DNA of 38,073 nt from an uncultured Clostridia bacterium (lineage in GTDB: Bacteria > Bacillota > Clostridia > Oscillospirales > Acutalibacteraceae): the NCBI GenBank assembly GCA_947627725.1, contig CANQXE010000022.1, positions 1-38,073 on the forward strand, in the 5' to 3' direction. Shown here piece after piece: positions 30,311 to 38,073 of the stretch (position 1 is its first letter; the number at the start of each line of letters is the position of its first letter). The notes beneath the pieces were generated by a model, which saw only the letters and a list, made by a program, of their open reading frames with translations, was not told the origin of the DNA and did no database searches. Position numbers and translations under genes: made by a program.

Positions 30311-31215
30311 ATAATATCTTCCCGTATATTATGAAAAAAGAAAAGACTGAGCAAAAATTAATCAGCGGTATCAACTGTATGCCCGAAACGGCTATGGAAG
30401 AATTTATGGCTGTTAAGAAACAATTCAACAAAACAGATGGCAGACAATATTATCATGTGGTGTAATCTTTCAGTCCCGAAGATAACATTTCACCCGAAAC
30501 CGCACACGAAATCGGATTGAAATTTGCAGAATACTTTGGCAGTTATCAAATGGTAATTGCTACTCACACAGATAAAAATCATATCCACAACCATATCGTT
30601 TTCAACTCAGTTAATTTTGTAAACGGCAAGAAATTTCATCAGACAAGAGATGAAATGATACAGGCAAAAGAGTATTCAAACAAGATTTGTCAGGAGTACG
30701 GACTCACTCTTACAGAGGCAAAGGCCACCAGATACAATATGCCGAAATGGAAACGCAAACTGCTTATAAAAGTTGAGTACGCAATGGAATATAGCGCAAC
30801 AAAAAAAGATTTTATTTATGTGCTTGGCAGAATGGGTGTTAAGGTTGACTGGCAGGACAATCACAAGTACATCACTTTTACAACGGATGACAATCACAAA
30901 TGCCGTGACAACAAATTATTTGACGAGCGTTTTCTAAAAGAAAATCTTGAAATTTACTTTGAACTCGGCGGTTCATATAGCGTTATTGCTGAAGAATATC
31001 AAGAATACGAAACACCGCAGACAGGAATTATTTCTGATGATTTATTCAATCTTATAGGCAACCTACTTGATTTGGAAATGCAAAACAACACAAAACGCAA
31101 ATGGATGCCTCACCACAGCAAAGAGGAAATTGAAAAACTCATCGCTCAGGGTCAAAAAATCACGAATGAAGATTATGACGAAGAATATAATGAGTATCAC
31201 GGAATGACTTTGTAA
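30271..31215 (+). pseudogene. Relaxase (MobA/VirD2-like) with an in-frame stop
   Basis: The frame from TTG 30271 (AAGGAGGTG eight bases upstream) encodes a typical start, AVVKFVISGSPMNNIFPYIM with the likely catalytic Tyr in NIFPY. It then meets TAA at 30463-30465 and continues in the same frame. Relatives have Gln (CAA) in GRQYYHVVQSFSPEDN, so a single C-to-T change explains the stop. The second part has the metal motif HTDKNHIHNHIVFN and KFHQTRDEMIQAKEYSN. Full length would be about 314 codons. It is likely inactive, or a tRNA suppressor would be needed. Confidence 0.85.
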
Positions 31216-31324
31216 AGGAGTGAAACGGAAAATAATTAAAGTGTTGTGGTTTTATGCCGCAGCAAAATCTAAAAAGGAATAGGTCAAGCATCTCAAAAAA
31301 TATATTTTACAGAGGTGTGGGCAG

Positions 31325-31498
31325 ATGAAAAAAAGCAGAATCAAAAACATCTGTATCCACCGAGTTAAAATATCACACGAAAAACAAAAAGAAATTTCAG
31401 AAAAGCTGACCTGTTACCACACAAAAGCAATAAAACAAAAATTGGATATTTTTAATTTATCTACTGAGGATAAGTTGAAATTCGTATCAAATAGATAA
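31325..31498 (+). CDS. Small 57-residue protein of the mobile element
   Basis: An ORF starts with ATG 31325 after AGAGGTG with seven bases spacing. It is Lys-rich (MKKSRIKNICIHRVKISHEK) and ends in LKFVSNR. No family is recognised. Small ORFs behind the relaxase are common in elements of this type. A 20-codon GTG frame (31220-31282, KRKIIKVLWFYAAAKSKKE) lies just upstream and resembles the short conserved peptides of such elements, but its start has no usable ribosome-binding site. Confidence 0.45.
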   Translation: MKKSRIKNICIHRVKISHEKQKEISEKLTCYHTKAIKQKLDIFNLSTEDKLKFVSNR

Positions 31499-31843
31499 AC
31501 ACACAGGAGGTAATGTAAGATATCCTTTTACATCACTTTTTTAAAATTTATCAAAATAATAATATAAAAGATTATTAGATTTAAATGAAATAATCGTTGC
31601 AGTCATAGCCCATTTGGATAACCAAATGGGCTATGACTCGGAACATATTTGATTAAATTTCTGAATAAATGCACCATTACTAATCTTCTTGATAATTTTA
31701 ATGAGAATTCTAATGTTTTTGAACCATTATTTAACAATTAGGTTACAATAATATTGATTTAAAAAATAAACACTTCACAAAATGTCCATAATTATTAAAT
31801 AGAATGTTGATAATAAAATAAAAATATCAAGGAGCGCCTTATT
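31499..31843. other. Gene-free stretch with a long perfect hairpin
   Basis: AT-rich DNA without coding signal. It contains the 17-bp hairpin 31601-31638 (listed separately) and the ribosome-binding site of the next gene. The right end of the mobile element may lie here, but no direct repeat of the feoB junction was found. Confidence 0.5.
31601..31638. repeat. Perfect 17-bp inverted repeat with 4-base loop
   Basis: AGTCATAGCCCATTTGG (31601-31617) and CCAAATGGGCTATGACT (31622-31638) enclose ATAA. No T run follows on either strand, so it is not a standard terminator. Its position between the mob genes and the next chromosomal gene fits an element end, a recombination or replication site, or a terminator without U tract. 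Confidence 0.7.
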
Positions 31844-33676
31844 ATGAAACGAAGTATTAAAAACATCATTAATATTATTGTTATCATCGCAATGATTGCT
31901 GCTAACGGAGCAACAATATATTTTGCAAAAACTCAAACAAATAATTTTTCAAACAATATACAAATGAGCAATAATGGGCAAATGAGCGGCGGAGATTCAA
32001 ATACACCGCCTGAAATACCAAGCGGCGATAACAGTGCCGCGCCAAGTGGTGAGCAACCGTCCGAAAAACCAAACGATATACAAAACGATGACAATGAAGC
32101 CCCTCCTGAAAAGCCTGACGGCGAAGACAACAATGCGCCGAGTGATAATAATGGCAATCAAGGTATGCAGTCACCTGATAACAAGGATATGAATAAGTCT
32201 GACGATAATATGCAAATGCCGAATAATAATCAAGGCGGTAAAAACAGAACATTGTATTACATTCTGTTTGGTATAGAAAATCTCGTACTTGCCGCTGCGA
32301 TTATGTATCTTATTATGTCAGGTGCAAATAAAAAAGGCATTAAAGCAACCTTTAAAAACGCAGATAAAATAATTATTTATATTCTTTCTATAGTAATTAT
32401 TACAGCTGCATTAACAGTTTCTGACAGCTTTGCCGTAAACAAATTAACATCAGGCACGAATCAAGATGGTCAAATTCAAATGGGCGGTGACACAGGCTCA
32501 AGCTCAGACGCTGTCGGAGATACGGAAATTACAAACGAACAAAGCCTTGACGGTGAATTCGGTTCAACTACTGCTGACAACAACGCAATTCTTGTTAAAG
32601 ACGGCGGAAGTCTTACCTTAACAAATGCTGATGTAACCAAAACAGGTGACAGCTCTAATACGGAAAATTCAGAATTCTATGGAATTAACGCAGGTATTTT
32701 GGTAGCAGAAAATTCAACTGCAACGATTGACGGTGCAACAATATCAACTAATTCTAAAGGCAGTAACGCGGTATTTTCAACAGGCAGCAATTCAAAAATA
32801 TATATCAGCAACACATCTATCTCCACATCAGGTAAAAGTTCTGCAAGAGGACTTGATGCAACCTATGGCGGATATATTGAAGCTGATAATGTAACAATAA
32901 CTACCCAAGGCGCGTCCTGTGCCTCACTTGCAACGGACAGGGGCGAAGGAACTGTTATTGCGAAAAATTCAAAGCTTGAAACGAACGGAGCGGGTTCACC
33001 TGTTATTTATTCCACAGGTGATATTTCAATCTCAGGCACTGAAGGAAAAGCAAACGGCGCGCAAATGATTGTTATTGAGGGTAAGAATTCTGCAACAGTT
33101 GAAAATTCAACTTTAATTTGCAGTGGCGCAGGCAACAGAAATAATGTTGACGATGCAGGAGTTATGATTTATCAGTCAATGTCAGGTGATGCAGATGAAG
33201 GTACGGGCAACTTCACCTCTAAAAATTCAAGCCTCAGCATTGACAGCAATTCCGATTATTATAAAACAGCGCCAATGTTTTTCATTACAAACACAGATGC
33301 AGTAATCAGTCTTGAAAATACAACTCTTAACTTTGGCAGCAATCTTTTAATCAGTGCAAAGGGTACTGATGAATGGGGAAAAAGCGGTTCAAACGGCGGT
33401 AATATTACACTTAATGCAACGAACCAAACGCTTAGCGGAAATATTGAGCTTGATAATATTTCTTCACTTGAAATGAATTTATCTTCATCAAATTACTCAG
33501 GCACAATTAATGCAGACAACACTGCAAAGAGCATTACATTAACTCTTGATAAAAATTCTTCAATCACTCTTACCGGTGATTCTTATGTGACATCTCTTGA
33601 GAATGCCGATACATCCAACAGCAATATTAACTTTAACGGCTATACCCTCTATGTCAACGGCAAAGCTGTAAAATGA
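31844..33676 (+). CDS. Surface protein with beta-helix carbohydrate-binding-type domain (Cthe_2159-like)
   Basis: The 610-residue protein has an N-terminal membrane segment (about 7-28), an extended Asn/Pro/Gly/Asp-rich region (about 35-135), two more membrane segments (about 138-158 and 174-193) and an outside domain of about 390 residues. That domain is built from short repeating strands rich in Thr, Ser, Asn and Gly (ILVKDGGSLTLTNADVTKTG, GILVAENSTATIDGATIS), the pattern of a right-handed beta helix as in the Cthe_2159 carbohydrate-binding family. A ligand such as pectin or cellulose is possible but not shown. AGGAG lies about ten bases before ATG. Relatives often sit next to CotH and polyphosphate-polymerase genes, but none is seen here. 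Confidence 0.75.
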   Translation: MKRSIKNIINIIVIIAMIAANGATIYFAKTQTNNFSNNIQMSNNGQMSGGDSNTPPEIPSGDNSAAPSGEQPSEKPNDIQNDDNEAPPEKPDGEDNNAPSDNNGNQGMQSPDNKDMNKSDDNMQMPNNNQGGKNRTLYYILFGIENLVLAAAIMYLIMSGANKKGIKATFKNADKIIIYILSIVIITAALTVSDSFAVNKLTSGTNQDGQIQMGGDTGSSSDAVGDTEITNEQSLDGEFGSTTADNNAILVKDGGSLTLTNADVTKTGDSSNTENSEFYGINAGILVAENSTATIDGATISTNSKGSNAVFSTGSNSKIYISNTSISTSGKSSARGLDATYGGYIEADNVTITTQGASCASLATDRGEGTVIAKNSKLETNGAGSPVIYSTGDISISGTEGKANGAQMIVIEGKNSATVENSTLICSGAGNRNNVDDAGVMIYQSMSGDADEGTGNFTSKNSSLSIDSNSDYYKTAPMFFITNTDAVISLENTTLNFGSNLLISAKGTDEWGKSGSNGGNITLNATNQTLSGNIELDNISSLEMNLSSSNYSGTINADNTAKSITLTLDKNSSITLTGDSYVTSLENADTSNSNINFNGYTLYVNGKAVK

Positions 33677-33739
33677 ATTATTTAATGGCAATATTTGAGA
33701 GGATGACACAAAATAGTGCGTCCTCCTCCCATACTGTCG

Positions 33740-33777
33740 ATAAAGCCTGTTCTCGTTTAAACGGGAACAGGCTTTAT
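33740..33777. terminator. 38-base near-perfect palindrome between convergent genes
   Basis: ATAAAGCCTGTTC and GAACAGGCTTTAT, joined by a self-complementary CTCGTTTAAACGGG, form a hairpin of 19 pairs (one G-U). No immediate T run follows, so efficiency as an intrinsic terminator is uncertain. It stands between the plus-strand surface-protein gene and the minus-strand SWIM gene. The phrase ACTGTCGATAAAG at its left edge also occurs in the hairpin module near 25405. Confidence 0.55.
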
Positions 33778-33863
33778 GGCAAGTTATCTATACTTTTTTA
33801 AATTCAATGTACTATTTCACACTTGTAAATTTTATATCATTAATTCTCTTTTATATTAAAATA

Positions 33864-35516
33864 CTATAATTTAAATTTTTTAGAAACTTTATTAAGTTCA
33901 TCCTGAAACGCGCGTTTACGTCTATAATTATTTTTCAGCAAATCAATCAATTCTTTAGCGTGTTCTTTACCGCCCTCGTTATAAAGCTCCGTTATTTCCC
34001 TGCATACCGACTTATACGCTTTTCTTGAGCCTGCCGTTTCCGCTGTTTTAATTATGTAATCATAATACATATCATATGTTTCATCAGGGTATTTCTTTGT
34101 GAGTGTTTTAAAATACGGATTCAATAAATAATTGTACTTTTTCACTAAATCCAATAATCTTTTATATTCGCCCTCAGTATCAAGAATTTCCGCATAGAAA
34201 TGTGGGGGCAGCTTATTTGATAATTTTACAATTAAATCCGAATATGATTTTTCCCACAAACCAAGCTTAAGCAACAGCTTTTTAACAGTATCATATTTTC
34301 GTGAATCACCGTTTAATAAGATTTCAAGCTCAATATCAAGCTGTTTATCAAGCTGTCCGGACTTTTCATAAATCAATGCAAGCAGATTGTTCCAGAATTT
34401 TTTGTTTTCCCCCTTTTTCAGCTTGTTAATACATAACTGCTCAGCCTCTTTAAATTTTTCTTCTTCAATATATCTTTTAACCAGATACTCGCATACTTTG
34501 TCACAGTCGACATAATTATATAAAAATTCATCGGCTTTTTTCTGGCTTTGTGTTTTGACTAAAAATTCATGTTTAATTAAAATTGCATTTTCAAAACCAT
34601 ATTCATAATCATTCCTGCAAAGGTTTATCAATCCGTCGATAGCTTTTGATACAAGCTGCGTGTTATATTCTGAAAACTGAACCGCAATATTCAATAAGCA
34701 TATTCTAGATTCAAGCCAATAGTTATAGCTTTTATTTTTTACTTCATTGCAAAGCATATTCAAACAAGCTGTGCAATCCTCCTCCACGGCGGAATTATAA
34801 ATCGTCATACACATATTATACAGCTTTTCTTCGGTCTCATCCAACGCAATGGAAATACCGCCGTCACTGTCGTCACAGTAATCCATAACATCTATCAGTT
34901 TTCGATTTATATAAAATAAATTCTGAATGTGATTCAAAGAATTATCCCGAATAAAATATTCAAATTCATCATTTATTACTCCGACAATTTCCATGCACAT
35001 ATCATAGCAGGAATAGTAATCAACAAACCCGTCGCGGTCGCTGTATTCATCAATAATGCTGTCAACGATTTCGGAAATATCATAATTCTTATTTAACATC
35101 ATATTCAGCTTATTATTTAGCTTTTCTTTCAGCTTATAATCACTCTCGGCAAAAGAGGATAATATATCAATGATTTCTTCTTTAGAAAGGCTTTTCAGCT
35201 TATCGCTTATTGACATACTATTTTCATCATAGTTTGAACAGTCACCATTTTGGATAGCAAGCATAACCGCTACAATGTGTTTACACACAGGCGAATAATC
35301 ATAAGGGCAGTCACAATCAAAATATTCTATATCTCCGCTTTTATTCATTTCTATATCAACAAAATAATCATCACCACTGCTGCCCTCTACCTCAGCAAAA
35401 ATGCTTCCATCGCTTTCCCTTTCAACATTCAGAATTTTACCTGAACGGTAATAATCTTCACCGCGCTCATAGATTATATCGGATACGGAATTTAATATAC
35501 TTTCAATCGTTTTCAT
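33864..35516 (-). CDS. SWIM zinc-finger domain protein
   Basis: The 550-residue protein has a SWIM finger (FDCDCPYDYSPVCKH, C-x-C-x7-C-x-H, about residues 68-80) in a strand-rich N-terminal domain. A long helical, TPR-like region rich in Leu, Lys, Asp and Tyr follows and ends in a basic tail. SWIM proteins bind DNA or proteins and often accompany SNF2 helicases in bacteria, but no helicase is here. The ATG stands directly behind the stop of a gene remnant (35517-35663), which suggests that an upstream partner has been deleted. The function is unknown. Confidence 0.78.
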   Translation of the reverse strand: MKTIESILNSVSDIIYERGEDYYRSGKILNVERESDGSIFAEVEGSSGDDYFVDIEMNKSGDIEYFDCDCPYDYSPVCKHIVAVMLAIQNGDCSNYDENSMSISDKLKSLSKEEIIDILSSFAESDYKLKEKLNNKLNMMLNKNYDISEIVDSIIDEYSDRDGFVDYYSCYDMCMEIVGVINDEFEYFIRDNSLNHIQNLFYINRKLIDVMDYCDDSDGGISIALDETEEKLYNMCMTIYNSAVEEDCTACLNMLCNEVKNKSYNYWLESRICLLNIAVQFSEYNTQLVSKAIDGLINLCRNDYEYGFENAILIKHEFLVKTQSQKKADEFLYNYVDCDKVCEYLVKRYIEEEKFKEAEQLCINKLKKGENKKFWNNLLALIYEKSGQLDKQLDIELEILLNGDSRKYDTVKKLLLKLGLWEKSYSDLIVKLSNKLPPHFYAEILDTEGEYKRLLDLVKKYNYLLNPYFKTLTKKYPDETYDMYYDYIIKTAETAGSRKAYKSVCREITELYNEGGKEHAKELIDLLKNNYRRKRAFQDELNKVSKKFKL

Positions 35517-35663
35517 TTACTTTGTCCAATCTTCAATACCATATTTTTCAAGCATTTCTTTTGCATAATCTATATTGCTGTCTGTAATATAGACCGATTT
35601 TGTTCCTGACGGATGATTGCCCTGCTTGATAAAATCATTTTCATCAAGCTCTTTTAAAAATAA
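35517..35663 (-). pseudogene. C-terminal remnant of a deleted gene upstream of the SWIM gene
   Basis: A stretch of 48 codons, bounded by a stop at its start, reads LKELDENDFIKQGNHPSGTK and ends YAKEMLEKYGIEDWTK before TAA. The stop lies directly against the ATG of the SWIM gene, the spacing expected for an operon. It has no start codon or ribosome-binding site. The family is not recognised. Confidence 0.55.
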
Positions 35664-35844
35664 TTATATTTATTAATACTTCACTTGTCAATATTACTGT
35701 AATCACAAGTTACACCTAACACAAGAGAATTCTGCAGATAATCTGCACCTATATACTAATCAGCAAAACGAAATGATAACATAGCATGAAAATTAGCTCT
35801 ATGAATTCTTAAGCAATAAATCTGATAATCGAATTTTTAAATAT

Positions 35845-36499
35845 TTATTTTCTGTTTTCGAAATCCTCATTAATCTCCTTACTCCAATCGTCATCAATTG
35901 GCAGACTGGCACGCATACAGCAAACCGTGTCTGCGACTGTATCATAAACAACGCTTGTTCCCTGACTGTCTGCGTGATAATTTACTGCTCTGTCTTCAGC
36001 TATTCCGAAGCGACTTGCGGTTTCAACAGCGTCAATGTTCGCGCCGATAAAAAGAAATTCCCAGCCGTATTTTTCTTTTTCATGTTCAATCATTGATTTA
36101 ACTCTATCACTTGTATAAATACGGCTTGCGTTTTCATAGCCGTCCGTCATAATGACAAACATTGTGTGTTTTGGCACATCTTCGCGTCTTGCGTACTTAT
36201 GAATATTCGCAATATGGTGAATCGCGCCGCCGATTGCGTCAATCAGCGCAGTACAGCCACGGACATAATAATCCTTATCTGTCATAGGCTTGATGTTTTC
36301 AAGCTCAACTCTGTCGTGGATAACCTCACTGAAATTGTCAAAAAAAAACAGTTGAAACATAGCACTTGCCACTCTGCTTCTTCTGCTTTTCAATCAGCGC
36401 GTTAAAACCGCCGATTGTGTCGCTTTCCAAACCGCCCATTGAACCTGAACGGTCAAGAATAAATACTAACTCCGTGATATTGTTGTTTGTCTTTTTCAT
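35845..36499 (-). pseudogene. VWA-domain protein, split by a +1 shift in a T9 tract
   Basis: The two frames together encode one VWA protein of about 218 residues. The start at 36499 (GGAGG seven bases upstream) leads into LVFILDRSGSMGG, the metal site DxSxS. After a T9 run (36340-36348) the reading frame changes. The rest follows in the next frame: DNFSEVIHDRVE, the metal-site Thr in GCTALIDAIGG, and MFVIMTDGYENAS with the third metal Asp. Eight Ts would restore the frame. It is similar to TerY-like VWA proteins. It may be a dead gene, a phase-variable gene or an assembly error. It lies next to an HTH gene that is itself cut by an IS. Confidence 0.85.
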
Positions 36500-36502
36500 A
36501 GA

Positions 36503-36575
36503 AAAAACCTCCGTAAAATGAATTTGTGTTAAGGTCCTTCTCAACCTTACAAGCTCATTATACAGAGGTTTTTTA
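36503..36575 (-). promoter_or_regulatory. Stem-loop that hides the VWA ribosome-binding site
   Basis: AAAAAACCTCCGTAAAATGA (36503-36522) and TCATTATACAGAGGTTTTTT (36556-36575) are inverted repeats that match at 18 of 20 positions, with a 33-base loop. In the minus-strand transcript the 3' arm contains GGAGG and ends in six U residues just before ATG. The hairpin could therefore block translation or terminate transcription between the HTH gene and the VWA gene. The position is the 100 bases between the two genes. Confidence 0.65.
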
Positions 36576-36598
36576 ATATTTGGTCGCCTGCCGTGCGA

Positions 36599-37003
36599 CT
36601 AATTTACAGCGCCTAAAAGGCTCTGGTCAAACGCAAAAAGCGCCTCGTTTATTTCAAAGATATTGAAGTTGTTTCGCTTAATGAAGTATTCAACAATAAT
36701 ATCAAATTTATTACTGTGGGACAGCGCAAAGCCTGCTTTCATAAGCAATTCATTTGTTTCTGCAAGTGATAATTCAAGCGCAATACAAAAAGCGAGCACA
36801 GTAGGTTTACTTGGCTTGTAATCGGGATTAGAGCGAATTTTTGAAAACAATCGTTTATCTATATTTGCCTTTTTATAGCACTCACTGTCTTTCAACCCAC
36901 GCTCATCAATCAACCTTAACAGCATTTTAGAAAAGCTTTCGTCAATTGTTTCTTTCAGAAATTCATCAAGATTACCCTGAGCTTGTTTCGGATTTTCAAA
37001 GGA
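36599..37003 (-). pseudogene. HTH-type regulator, 5' end cut off by the IS copy
   Basis: From 37003 downwards the frame encodes an HTH protein of about 134 residues ([56 protein letters not shown]). It is a paralogue of the regulator at 3161-3586. The true start is missing. The open frame continues for 30 codons into the IS end and gains an ATG at 37093 there, but that stretch is antisense to the IS leader. The HTH core itself is intact, so a fusion product is possible. Confidence 0.8.
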
Positions 37004-37068
37004 TTGGATGTATACTAAAAAAGTAGACAAGTGTGATAAAATAGAGGACAAGGAAAGGAAGGATAAAC

Positions 37069-37455
37069 ATGAGTAATAAAAAGAGTCCGACAAAATACAG
37101 TGAGGAGTTTAAGAAAACAATCGTAAATCTTCACGAGTCAGGGAAATCTTACGCGGATATTCAGAAAGAATACGGCGTATCATCATCGGCACTGTCAAAC
37201 TGGGTAAGAAAATATTCTCAGGTTCGGGTGGATGACGATACCGTCCTGACAGCAAAACAGATAAAAGCGCTTCAGCGGCGCAATGCTCAGCTTGAGGAGG
37301 AAAATCTCATCTTAAAAAAGCGATTGCAATATTCACGCCACACTCAGACAAAGATTAGAAGCGGTTCGAATTCTGTCAGGTCAGCATTCCATTTCTATTC
37401 TTTGCAGGGTTTTGAATGTAAACAGAAGTACTTACTACAAGTTTCTGAATCGTAA
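37069..37455 (+). CDS. IS3-family transposase OrfA (helix-turn-helix part), frame-shifted 3' end
   Basis: The N-terminal 90 residues are a normal OrfA: a helix-turn-helix ([34 protein letters not shown]) and a leucine zipper ([17 protein letters not shown]). GGAAGGA precedes the ATG. After the A6 run at 37314-37319 the frame reads [10 protein letters not shown], whereas in the -1 frame it reads [15 protein letters not shown] followed by a stop, the usual end of OrfA. Either one A has been lost from the run, or -1 slippage on the A_AAA_AAG heptamer restores the normal end. Confidence 0.85.
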   Translation: MSNKKSPTKYSEEFKKTIVNLHESGKSYADIQKEYGVSSSALSNWVRKYSQVRVDDDTVLTAKQIKALQRRNAQLEEENLILKKRLQYSRHTQTKIRSGSNSVRSAFHFYSLQGFECKQKYLLQVSES

Positions 37456-38073
37456 GCCGTCCCGCCGTGAGCAGGAGAATACTCAAATAAAGCAAAAGAT
37501 TCTTGAAATCTATGCAAAGGCAGATAAGAGAATAGGATTTCGTAAAATTAAAATTTGTCTTGAGCGTGATTATTGCCTTACCATCAGTGAAGGAAGAGTG
37601 TACCGCCTGATGAAAGAAATGAAGCTGTCCAAGATGAGCACTTTTAAGCCTCCGAAGAAGAAAAAGCATTCTGAAAACGGCGTATGCAAAAATGTTCTTG
37701 CACAGAATTTCAATCAGCCAAAACCGAATATGGTCCGGGTATGTGATTTTACATATGTAAGAGTTTCAAACAGCTTTTACTATGTCTGTGTGATATTAGA
37801 TTTGTATTCAAGAAAAGTTATTGCTTGCAGAATTTCAAATAAAATTGACCGTTTTTTAGCAATTGACACACTTCATGATGCAGTTAAATTGAGAAAAACT
37901 TCATCCGGGGTTATGTTTCACTCAGACAGAGGGACACAGTTCACATCTGCGGATTTCCGTAAAAAAATTGACAGGCTGAATATGATTCAGTCTTTTTCAG
38001 CAAAGGGACATCCCTATGACAACGCCGTAATGGAATGCTTTTTCAAGTACTTGAAAAAGGAAGAGCTTAACAG
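37352..38073 (+). CDS. IS3-family transposase OrfB (DDE domain), partial
   Basis: The frame is open from 37316 to the window end, with no ATG start, because it is read by frameshift from OrfA. It encodes [20 protein letters not shown], an HTH_21 region, and the rve integrase core. The catalytic residues are Asp in MVRVCDFTYVRV, Asp in MFHSDRGTQFTS and Glu in DNAVMECFFKYLKKEE. The last part of the protein is cut by the window end. As far as visible it is intact. Confidence 0.92.

Larger units (their letters stand above)
26424..31498. mobile_element. Integrated mobilizable element (large serine recombinase type), decaying
   Basis: One end is defined by the cut in feoB at about 26424. The unit contains the recombinase, a toxin-antitoxin pair, a DUF6076 protein, mobC and a relaxase, the gene set of Tn4451-like and similar mobilizable elements. 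The right border is not visible. No N-terminal feoB half occurs in the window, so it lies beyond 38073 or has been lost. The end given is that of the last gene that plausibly belongs to it. Confidence 0.65.
37005..38073 (+). mobile_element. IS3-family insertion sequence, running off the window
   Basis: The element begins at TGGATGTATACTAAAAAAG (37005), the same end as in the copy at 1-76, and contains overlapping orfA and orfB. It has inserted into an HTH gene. The right end and the target duplication lie outside the window. orfB contains the catalytic triad of the DDE transposase in the visible part. Confidence 0.92.

Noticed and set aside
31902-32252. Minus-strand Tyr/His-rich ORF inside the surface-protein gene
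   Set aside because: It is a shadow of the low-complexity Asn/Pro/Asp linker on the plus strand.
36599-37093. A complete 164-residue HTH gene starting at 37093
   Set aside because: The first 30 codons are antisense to the IS leader and its terminal repeat, so they are not an original part of the gene.

Overview
The window reads as chromosomal DNA of a low-GC Gram-positive anaerobe of the class Clostridia, most like Ruminococcus and relatives (Oscillospiraceae). The support is GTP-type PEP carboxykinase, a PASTA kinase-like protein, a YhaM nuclease, TTG starts with strong AGGAG sites, U-tailed hairpin terminators, zinc-ribbon membrane proteins and mobilizable elements with large serine recombinases. 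The species cannot be fixed from the sequence alone. Both ends of the window lie inside copies of one IS3-family insertion sequence in opposite orientation, so this may be a whole contig broken at repeats.

Layout. 1-2.2 kb: IS end, a gene-poor stretch, a GNAT acetyltransferase and mutY. 2.4-8.9 kb: an accessory island with an HTH regulator, an XRE regulator with a three-site operator, several single-pass membrane proteins (three with an N-terminal zinc ribbon), a tandem duplication of about 1.1 kb and a divergent Ser/Thr kinase. 9.5-18.7 kb (minus): housekeeping block of pckG, the chain polA-rimI-membrane protein-tsaD with overlapping ends, and a zinc-ribbon/pseudokinase/PASTA protein. 18.8-20.7 kb (plus): yhaM-prmA. 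20.7-25.3 kb (minus): a cobalamin riboswitch with terminator, a small HNH-repeat protein and a 1335-residue surface protein that carries a transcobalamin-like (DUF4430) domain. 25.4-25.7 kb: a dense cluster of hairpins flanked by a 25-bp direct repeat. 25.7-31.5 kb: the 3' half of feoB, cut by a decaying mobilizable element (large serine recombinase, Phd/RelE toxin-antitoxin pair, DUF6076 protein, mobC, and a relaxase with an in-frame stop). 31.8-36.6 kb: a beta-helix-type surface protein, a SWIM zinc-finger protein, a frameshifted VWA protein and an HTH gene cut by the right-hand IS copy.

How the parts work together. The housekeeping genes cover gluconeogenesis (pckG), tRNA t6A modification and protein N-acetylation (tsaD, rimI), DNA repair (mutY, polA), RNA turnover (yhaM) and L11 methylation (prmA). 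The most interesting unit is the cobalamin-riboswitch operon: a B12-responsive RNA in front of a secreted, membrane-anchored protein with a transcobalamin-like domain suggests a surface corrinoid-capture protein. The second is the 2.4-8.9 kb island, where zinc-ribbon membrane proteins, two regulators and a kinase sit together with signs of duplication and gene conversion. The window is rich in decay: at least four genes are broken (relaxase, VWA, HTH, feoB) and several gene tails survive as fragments.
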